Origin: JBDTRY01 sp039931435
GTDB taxonomy: Bacteria > Acidobacteriota > Thermoanaerobaculia > Gp7-AA8
Direction: 5' to 3'
NCBI GenBank assembly: GCA_039931435.1
Contig: JBDTRY010000126.1
Location: forward strand, 1-10,790
DNA: 10,790 bases
The translations under genes were made by a program, and so were the position numbers. This document shows, one piece after another, positions 6,392 through 10,790 of this stretch. Below the pieces are notes generated by a model. The model was not told the DNA's origin and did not search any database. It worked only from the letters and a program-made list of their open reading frames with translations. The first letter of the stretch is position 1. Every line of letters starts with the position of its first letter.

Positions 6392-7582
6392 CTATGCGCG
6401 CCTCGTCAGATCGCGCTGTACGAAACGCCGGCACTTCGCTTCAGCACGGGATTCGATCTGACGAACCCTCTCCCGCGAGAGACTGAGAATCTCGCCGATG
6501 TCCCGCAGGGTGAGTTCTTCGTCCTGAAGAATACCGAAGCGAACCTTGAGCACGGTGCGCCCCTCGATGCTCAGCTTCTCCACTTCCAGCTGAACCGCGC
6601 CATGCTGTTTCAGACTCTCCAGGTAAGCGAGCCTCGGCGGGGCGATCCTTCGTGAATCCCCCTCGGCCAGATCGCGCAGACGTTCCCAGTAGACGCCCGC
6701 CGCGTACTGCGGCTGCGGGTTGGTGAAAAGCAGCAGTGTGGCCAGCTCGCTCTCGTCGATTCCCAGGGCATCGCAGATCTGTTTCAGAGATCGGCTCAGG
6801 ACCAATCCCACATCCTCGGCGTTCCTACTGAGGAACTCCGCGATCTGGACGACCGTCTTGGGAATGTTGTCGCTGACGCCGTGGCGGAGCGTGAGGACCA
6901 GCCGCTCCTTCGGAGAGAGCTCAGCGATCTGCTGGAGAAGCTCCCGCCTGGTGGACTGCTCCTCCATGGCGAACTCCGCGGAGGGCACCGTGGTCTGCTC
7001 GATAATGTCCGCCAATTCCTTGTGCGAGTCATCGTCGATCTCGGCGTTCAGCGAGAAGTTCTCGTGGCTGGCGCGGAGCAATGTCTGGACTTCTTTGGCT
7101 GTAACGCCCAGGCCCGTGGCCAGCTCGTCCGTCGTGGGAACCCGGTTCTCCTCGGTGACCACCGTGGAGATGGCCTTCTCCAGGCGATACATGAGATTGG
7201 CGCGTTTGGGAGGAAGGCGAAAGGCTCCTCCCTGCTCCGACAATGCGTGCAGAATCGATTGCCGGATCCACCAGACGGCGTAGGTAATGAACTTGACGTT
7301 TTTCTCGGGATCGAATTTCTTCGCCGCGTGAATCAGTCCGATGTTGCCCTCATTGATGAGGTCGAGAAAGAGCACGTGCGAATTGCGATAGCGCTTGGCG
7401 TACGAAACGACGAAGCGGAGATTGGACTTGACCAGTTCCTCGAGCGCCAGACGATCGTTTTCCTGCACCCGTTTACCGAGTTCCCGTTCGCGTTCGGGAG
7501 TGAGGCGGGGGATTTTTGAGATCTCCTGCAGATAGTGATTGAGCAGATCGTGCTCGTCGCGATGGTCGTCGTGTCGTCGCAT
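6392..7582 (-). CDS. RpoD-like RNA polymerase sigma factor with two region-4-like modules
   Basis: A 396-residue sigma70-family protein without region 1.1. Region 1.2 lies at about 12-45 (LNHYLQEISKIPRLTPERE). Region 2 is at 45-115, with core-binding FLDLINEGNIGLIHAAKKFD and -10-binding FITYAVWWIRQSI. Region 3 is about 118-196. At the usual place for region 4 there is a degenerate copy (214-274: LSPKERLVLTLRHGV...TVVQIAEFLSRNAEDVGLV), which lacks the RERVRQIE recognition helix. After a spacer of about 60 residues comes a second, canonical copy (334-390: RTVLKVRFGI, then TLRDIGEILSLSRERVRQIE). Primary-like sigmas with this short N-terminus are usually near 290-330 residues, so the extra module explains the length. 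It should direct RNA polymerase to a promoter class. Whether it is the housekeeping or a stress sigma cannot be told here. The ATG at 7582 has only a weak ribosome site. Confidence 0.93.
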   Translation of the reverse strand: MRRHDDHRDEHDLLNHYLQEISKIPRLTPERERELGKRVQENDRLALEELVKSNLRFVVSYAKRYRNSHVLFLDLINEGNIGLIHAAKKFDPEKNVKFITYAVWWIRQSILHALSEQGGAFRLPPKRANLMYRLEKAISTVVTEENRVPTTDELATGLGVTAKEVQTLLRASHENFSLNAEIDDDSHKELADIIEQTTVPSAEFAMEEQSTRRELLQQIAELSPKERLVLTLRHGVSDNIPKTVVQIAEFLSRNAEDVGLVLSRSLKQICDALGIDESELATLLLFTNPQPQYAAGVYWERLRDLAEGDSRRIAPPRLAYLESLKQHGAVQLEVEKLSIEGRTVLKVRFGILQDEELTLRDIGEILSLSRERVRQIESRAEAKCRRFVQRDLTRRA

Positions 7583-7608
7583 GGGAAGAGGTCCGTTGGG
7601 ATGGCGGC

Positions 7609-7638
7609 ATTCTACGCCGGGAAGATTTGCGACACCAA
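7609..7638 (-). promoter_or_regulatory. Possible promoter of the sigma factor gene
   Basis: On the minus strand TTGGTG (7638-7633) and TAGAAT (7614-7609) are 18 bases apart. TAGAAT matches the -10 consensus at five of six positions; the -35 is weak. The start site would fall about 20 bases before the ATG. The -35 box lies inside the GCGACACCAAC repeat described at 7629-7743. Confidence 0.4.
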
Positions 7639-7743
7639 CTAACCCCGGAGGAGTGCGGACACTTGTATTCGCGACACCAACGACTCACCCCGGAGGGGTG
7701 CCGGACATTAGCCGGTGGTAAGCATCCGACCCCGGCAGGGGTC
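7629..7743. repeat. Cluster of three CCCCGG-centred hairpin repeats
   Basis: Two related units start with the identical GCGACACCAAC at 7629 and 7671, 42 bp apart. Each continues into a CCCCGGAGG core followed by GTG and GGACA. The second core is a perfect hairpin, CACCCC-gga-GGGGTG (7686-7700). A third diverged hairpin, GACCCC-ggca-GGGGTC, lies at 7728-7743. The cluster occupies the upstream region of the sigma factor gene. The units are not evenly spaced and have no unique spacers, so this is not a CRISPR array. Its function is unknown. Confidence 0.7.
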
Positions 7744-7788
7744 GCGTGTCGATCCAGGAGTGCTCATAAGAAACTCACTTGGGGCGCA

Positions 7789-7943
7789 TGTCATCCTGGA
7801 GGGAGCGCAGCGACCGAAGGATCTCTTAAACGAGGACTGGGCTGGCAACCGGGAAGGTGGAAGAGATCCTTCGCTCGACGCTCAGGATGACAGCCGGGAA
7901 GGTGGAAGAGATCCTTCGCTCGACGCTCAGGATGACAGCCGGG
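7789..7943. repeat. GTCATCC repeat with a perfect 45-bp tandem duplication
   Basis: A left arm (7789-7827, TGTCATCCTGGAGGGAGCGC to GGATCTCTT) faces two right arms. The right arms lie in two identical 45-bp units, 7849-7893 and 7894-7938, each starting CCGGGAAGGTGGAAGAGATC and ending CAGGATGACAG. A partial third CCGGG follows at 7939-7943. Either right arm can pair with the ends of the left arm (TGTCATCCTG and GGATCTCTT), while the arm centres differ. The exact identity of the two units points to a recent duplication. The unit matches 1685-1728 in inverted orientation. Confidence 0.85.
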
Positions 7944-7950
7944 CACAGTG

Positions 7951-8010
7951 CTTCTCGCCCCTCATCCGGCTCGCGTCGCTCTCCACCTTCTCCCCGCAAG
8001 CGGGGCGAAG
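7951..8010. repeat. CCCCTCATCC...CTTCTCCCCGCAAGCGGGG intergenic repeat and hairpin
   Basis: The stretch contains CCCCTCATCCGGC, then a hairpin at 7987-8010 with arms CTTCTCCCCGC and GCGGGGCGAAG, ten base pairs and one mismatch around a tiny loop. From memory, this combination resembles an intergenic repeat seen in many proteobacterial genomes. It lies about 50 bases downstream of the hspR stop. No T-run follows on the minus strand, so it is not a classic terminator, although it could still shape the transcript end. Confidence 0.6.
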
Positions 8011-8059
8011 GACTGTCCGAAGTGATTGTTGCCCGGGGCTGGCAGGTCTCCGGCCGCGG

Positions 8060-8419
8060 TCAGCGCCGTGGGATGTACTTCACCAGGGCGTTCGTGCGAT
8101 TCACTCCGGTCCGTTTGTCGAGCAATCCCTGCCGGATGTCCCTGAGAAGCTCCGCTACTTCCATTTCCAGCTTCTGCATCTCGCCACAGATGGACAGGAT
8201 GAACTCCACTCCGGCCAGGTTCACACCGAGGTCGCGCGTGAGTGCAAGAATGGTCTCCAGACGGCGAATCTCGTCGGGACCGTAGAGACGCGTGTTGCCC
8301 CCGGTGCGCTCAGGTTTGAGCAGGCCTTCGCGCTCGTAAAGCCTCAGGGTCTGCGGATGGATGTTGTAGCGCTCGGAGATCGACGAGATCATCACAAACC
8401 CCTCTCTTCTCCGTTGCAT
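8060..8419 (-). CDS. hspR: MerR-family heat shock repressor HspR
   Basis: A 119-residue MerR-type regulator. The helix-turn-helix lies at about 11-32 (ISSISERYNIHPQTLRLYEREGLLKP), followed by a wing with TGGNTRLYGPDEIRRL and the stretch DLGVNLAGVEFIL, typical of HspR. A short coiled coil (about 76-98) should make the dimer. No metal-binding cysteine pair is present, which also argues for HspR over metal-sensing MerR proteins. HspR represses the dnaK operon and some other chaperone genes, often with DnaK as co-repressor. It directly follows dnaK on the same strand, 73 bp away. The ATG at 8419 has GGGGAGG five bases upstream. A second ATG at 8392 also has a purine-rich site, but alignment to family N-termini favours 8419. 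Confidence 0.88.
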   Translation of the reverse strand: MQRRREGFVMISSISERYNIHPQTLRLYEREGLLKPERTGGNTRLYGPDEIRRLETILALTRDLGVNLAGVEFILSICGEMQKLEMEVAELLRDIRQGLLDKRTGVNRTNALVKYIPRR

Positions 8420-8450
8420 CAGCGCCTCCCCTCACAATCACGCCGGATAG

Positions 8451-8479
8451 CGGCGGCCGCGCTGATCGCGCGACCGCCG
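8451..8479. other. Strong GC-rich hairpin between dnaK and hspR
   Basis: CGGCGG and CCGCCG form the base of the stem. After one C/A mismatch, CGCGC pairs with GCGCG around the loop TGATC, giving eleven base pairs in total. It lies 13 bases downstream of the dnaK stop and 31 before the hspR start. No T-run follows on the minus strand, so it is probably not a full terminator. It could attenuate transcription into hspR or stabilise the dnaK message. Confidence 0.55.
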
Positions 8480-8492
8480 TTCCGAGGGTTTC

Positions 8493-10397
8493 TCACCGTT
8501 TTCCTTCGTCAACGACTTCCGCGTCGATGACGTCGTCGGCGCTTCCGGCCTCGGCCTGCGATTCTGCCGAGCCTTCAGTCTGACCGGGGCCTGCGTTCTG
8601 CGCCTGGCTGTACATCACCTCAGCGATCTTGTGCGAAGCCTTCTGCAGAGAATCGGTTGCCGTACGAAGAGTCTCGAGGCCTCCCTGCTCCATGGCTTTC
8701 CTGGCATCGCTGATGGCCGTCTCGATCGTTCCCACGTCCGATCCGGAGATCTTCTCGCGGTTCTCGTTGAGCATCTTCTCGGTCGAATAGACGAGAGTGT
8801 CGAGCTGATTCTTGGCCTCGATCTCCTCACGCCGCTTCTTGTCTTCATCAGAGTGCGCTTCGGCGTCCTTCACCAGGCGATCGATCTCGTCCTTGTTCAG
8901 ACCCGAGGAGCTGGTGATGGTGATTTTCTGCTCCTTGCCCGTTCCGAGATCTTTGGCCGAGACATTCATGATGCCGTTGGCGTCGATATCAAAACTGACT
9001 TCGATCTGGGGCATGCCTCGCGGCGCCGGTGGAAGTCCGACCAGACTGAACACTCCCAGCGGCTTGTTGTCGCGCGCCATTTCACGCTCACCCTGGAGGA
9101 CTTTGATTTCCACCGAGGTCTGATTGTCCGCAGCGGTGGAAAACGTCTCCGACTTGTGCGTGGGGATGGTGGTGTTACGTTCGATCAGTCGCGTCATCAC
9201 GCCACCCAGCGTTTCGATTCCGAGCGAAAGTGGAGTCACGTCGAGAAGGAGGAGATCCTTGACGTCGCCGCCGAGAACTCCACCCTGAATGGCTGCACCA
9301 ACCGCCACGACTTCATCAGGATTCACACCCTTGTGCGGCTCCTTGCCGAAATAATCCTGAACGAGCTTCTGCACCATCGGAATACGGGTCGATCCACCGA
9401 CCAGGACCACCTCGTCGATGTCCTTGGGGCTGACTCCGGCATCAGCGATGGCCCGTTTCACCGGCTCCATGGTCTTCTGCAGAATGTCGCCGACGAGCTG
9501 TTCGAACTTCGCCCGGGACAAGGCCAGATTCATGTGCTTGGGACCGGAGGCGTCCGCGGTGATGAAGGGCAGGTTGATGTCCGTCGATACTGTAGAAGAA
9601 AGCTCGATTTTGGCTTTTTCCGCGGCTTCCTTCAGTCGCTGCAGGGCCATCTTGTCTTTCGACAGATCGATGCCCTGGTCCTTCTTGAATTCATCGATGA
9701 TCCAGTCGATCACCTTCTGATCGATGTTGTCACCACCGAGGTGCGTGTCACCGTTGGTTGACTTGACCTCCACGACGCCTTCGCTGACCTCGAGGATCGA
9801 GATATCGAACGTGCCTCCACCGAAGTCGAATACGGCGATGGTCTCGTCCTTCTTCTTGTCCAGACCGTAGGCCAATGCGGCGGCAGTGGGTTCATTGACC
9901 AGCCGTTCAACCTTCAGCCCGGCAATCTCACCTGCGTCCTTGGTTGCCTGACGCTGAGAGTCGTTGAAGTAAGCGGGAACGGTGATGACGGCCCGGTCCA
10001 CTTTCTCGCCCAGGTACGCTTCGGCGGCCTGCTTGAGTTTCTGCAGGATCATGGCCGAGATCTCCGGTGGCGAGTACATCTTTCCGTTGATTTCGACGCG
10101 CACGTCGCCGTTCGGCGCGCGGTCAACCTTGTAGGGAACCATCTTCATCTCTTCAGAGACCTCGTCGTACTTGCGGCCCATGAAGCGCTTGATCGAATAA
10201 AGGGTGTTCTCCGGGTTGGTGATGGCCTGGCGTTTTGCTACCTGTCCAACCAGACGCTCTCCACCTTTGGCGAAGGCTACGACCGATGGGGTGATGCGGC
10301 TCCCTTCCGGATTGACGATCACCTGGGGCTCGTTGCCTTCCATGACGGCGACCACGGAGTTGGTAGTTCCGAGGTCGATTCCAATGATTTTTGCCAT
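8493..10397 (-). CDS. dnaK: Molecular chaperone DnaK (Hsp70)
   Basis: A full-length 634-residue Hsp70. The nucleotide-binding domain (1 to about 375) opens with MAKIIGIDLGTTNS and contains AVFDFGGGTFDIS (188-200) and VLVGGSTRIPMVQ (331-343). The interdomain linker is DVKDLLLLD (378-386). The substrate-binding domain (about 390-500) includes GIPP-type LPPAPRGMPQIEV and FDIDANGIMNVSAKD. A helical lid follows, with a Gly/Gln/Ser-rich tail ending DDVIDAEVVDEGKR, as in bacterial DnaK. It binds exposed hydrophobic stretches of client proteins in an ATP cycle driven by DnaJ and GrpE. An ATG 36 bases upstream (10433) is in frame, but conservation starts at MAKIIG; AAGGAG lies 11 bases before 10397. 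hspR follows on the same strand, and a BI-1 family gene diverges upstream. Confidence 0.98.
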   Translation of the reverse strand: MAKIIGIDLGTTNSVVAVMEGNEPQVIVNPEGSRITPSVVAFAKGGERLVGQVAKRQAITNPENTLYSIKRFMGRKYDEVSEEMKMVPYKVDRAPNGDVRVEINGKMYSPPEISAMILQKLKQAAEAYLGEKVDRAVITVPAYFNDSQRQATKDAGEIAGLKVERLVNEPTAAALAYGLDKKKDETIAVFDFGGGTFDISILEVSEGVVEVKSTNGDTHLGGDNIDQKVIDWIIDEFKKDQGIDLSKDKMALQRLKEAAEKAKIELSSTVSTDINLPFITADASGPKHMNLALSRAKFEQLVGDILQKTMEPVKRAIADAGVSPKDIDEVVLVGGSTRIPMVQKLVQDYFGKEPHKGVNPDEVVAVGAAIQGGVLGGDVKDLLLLDVTPLSLGIETLGGVMTRLIERNTTIPTHKSETFSTAADNQTSVEIKVLQGEREMARDNKPLGVFSLVGLPPAPRGMPQIEVSFDIDANGIMNVSAKDLGTGKEQKITITSSSGLNKDEIDRLVKDAEAHSDEDKKRREEIEAKNQLDTLVYSTEKMLNENREKISGSDVGTIETAISDARKAMEQGGLETLRTATDSLQKASHKIAEVMYSQAQNAGPGQTEGSAESQAEAGSADDVIDAEVVDEGKR

Positions 10398-10431
10398 CTC
10401 TCTGTTTTCTCCTTCGTGTGCTGACGACCTC

Positions 10432-10460
10432 ATCTGAATCTTAGTCGCCTTACATCAGAT
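10432..10460. promoter_or_regulatory. Dyad ATCTGA-N17-TCAGAT in the dnaK upstream region
   Basis: A perfect six-base inverted repeat with 17 bases between the arms, 35-63 bases upstream of the dnaK start codon. It is placed where a repressor could act. It does not match the HspR HAIR consensus (CTTGAGT-N7-ACTCAAG) or the CIRCE element. A six-base dyad can occur by chance. Confidence 0.25.
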
Positions 10461-10488
10461 TTGTCTTCCAGTACAACCTGAGTGCCCC

Positions 10489-10494
10489 ATTGTA
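10489..10494 (-). promoter_or_regulatory. Possible -10 box of the dnaK promoter
   Basis: TACAAT on the minus strand (10494-10489) matches TATAAT at five of six positions. No good -35 box is found 16-18 bases upstream. A single HAIR-like half site, CCTGAGT on the plus strand (10477-10483), lies just downstream, close to the predicted start point. It has no convincing second half. Confidence 0.3.
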
Positions 10495-10561
10495 AATTCC
10501 GGCTTAGTTACTCTCCCGGCAGGCAGTTGGTCGCAGAATCCGAATATTTGCCGAAGACGTT

Positions 10562-10583
10562 TGTTATGATCCCCGACAAGGAG
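10562..10583 (+). promoter_or_regulatory. Extended -10 promoter and ribosome site for the BI-1 family gene
   Basis: TG-T-TATGAT (10562-10570) is an extended -10 motif with five of six matches in the hexamer. No clear -35 is seen, which is common for this class. The start would be near 10577, immediately before AAGGAG (10578-10583), which lies ten bases before the ATG. The predicted leader is therefore only about 17 bases. Confidence 0.5.
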
Positions 10584-10593
10584 CCACATTCCC

Positions 10594-10790
10594 ATGATGA
10601 CGCCTATCCAGCAGAATCCCCGCCTTCAGCAGCAGAACTTCATCGACGTCTCGACGGCCGCCAGCGCCAGCCGCGAGAGGGCGTTCATTCGTTCGGTTTA
10701 CGGCTGGATGTTCGGCGGCTTGCTGCTCACAGCGCTAGCCTCCTGGTGGGTCGTCGTTTCGCCAGCCATGCAGCAGATCGTGGCCCGGTC
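10594..10790 (+). CDS. Bax inhibitor-1 (BI-1/YbhL/YccA) family membrane protein, N-terminal part
   Basis: The gene starts at ATG 10594 and is cut by the window end after 65 full codons. After a Gln-rich N-terminal tail (MMTPIQQNPRLQQQN) comes ASRERAFIRSVYGWMFGGLL, matching the family start RxFLRKVYGWMFLGL, followed by the first membrane helix (WMFGGLLLTALASWWVVV) and SPAMQQIVAR. BI-1 family proteins are seven-helix inner-membrane proteins. Some act as pH-sensitive Ca2+ leak channels, and E. coli YccA is a substrate and modulator of the FtsH protease. It diverges from dnaK, so the 196-bp gap must hold both promoters. The family call rests on only 65 residues but the match is clear. Confidence 0.85.
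   Translation, partial: MMTPIQQNPRLQQQNFIDVSTAASASRERAFIRSVYGWMFGGLLLTALASWWVVVSPAMQQIVAR

Noticed and set aside
7849..7943. CRISPR array
   Set aside because: The repeats abut directly with no unique spacers, and no cas gene is present.
7715..8530. Plus-strand open frame with an internal peptide repeat (REGGRDPSLDAQDDS)
   Set aside because: The peptide repeat is the 45-bp tandem DNA repeat read in frame, because 45 is divisible by three. The rest is antisense to hspR.
8631..9761. Long plus-strand open frame (376 codons) opposite dnaK
   Set aside because: It is fully antisense to conserved dnaK sequence. Such frames are common opposite GC-rich dnaK genes, and no ribosome site or family match supports it.
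10398..10433. Upstream in-frame ATG (10433) as the dnaK start
   Set aside because: The extra 12 residues are not part of the family, no ribosome site precedes that ATG, and MAKIIGIDLGTTNS is the conserved N-terminus.
10477..10497. HAIR or CIRCE operator upstream of dnaK
   Set aside because: Only one half (CCTGAGT) resembles HAIR; the second half matches at about three of seven bases. The GAGTGC similarity to CIRCE also has no partner arm.

Overview
The window looks like a piece of a GC-rich bacterial chromosome, probably from an uncultivated or poorly sampled lineage. Three things suggest this. The sigma factor has the short N-terminus and region 1.2-3 style of primary-like sigma factors in Bacteroidetes-type and related lineages. 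The dnaK gene is followed by an HspR-type MerR repressor. The gene-free stretches carry GTCATCC...GGATCTC palindromic repeats, which I recall as common in Acidobacteria and other environmental phyla. None of this fixes the phylum. I see no phage, plasmid, transposase, CRISPR, tRNA or rRNA.

Layout: 1-1430 (+) is the 3' part of a comM/yifB-type AAA+ ATPase gene, cut by the left edge. 1431-1779 is a convergent intergenic region with two copies of the GTCATCC repeat family. From 1780 to 10397 every gene is on the minus strand. In transcription order these are dnaK (10397-8493), hspR (8419-8060), a 477-bp repeat-filled gap, an RpoD-like sigma factor with an apparent extra region 4 (7582-6392), an unrecognised 123-aa protein with a GTG start (6282-5911), two overlapping ABC exporter half-transporters (5779-4043 and 4043-2178), and a small glutaredoxin-fold protein without its catalytic cysteines (2043 or 2025 down to 1780). 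At the right edge a Bax inhibitor-1 family membrane protein gene (10594 onward, +) diverges from dnaK and is cut by the window end.

How the genes work together: dnaK and hspR form the usual chaperone/repressor feedback pair, here with no grpE or dnaJ between them. The two ABC genes overlap by one base (TGATG), and their ATPase motifs are complementary: one has Asp in place of the catalytic Glu, the other has a degenerate signature motif. That is the hallmark of a heterodimeric exporter with one active and one degenerate ATP site. The small proteins on either side of the ABC pair have no clear functional link to it beyond co-orientation.

Most worth a second look are the sigma factor with two region-4-like modules, the cysteine-less glutaredoxin-like protein, the compact dnaK-hspR arrangement, and the repeat families, including an exact 45-bp tandem duplication whose unit recurs in inverted orientation about 6 kb away. 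I do not see convincing evidence for a wholly new multi-gene system; most genes belong to known families.
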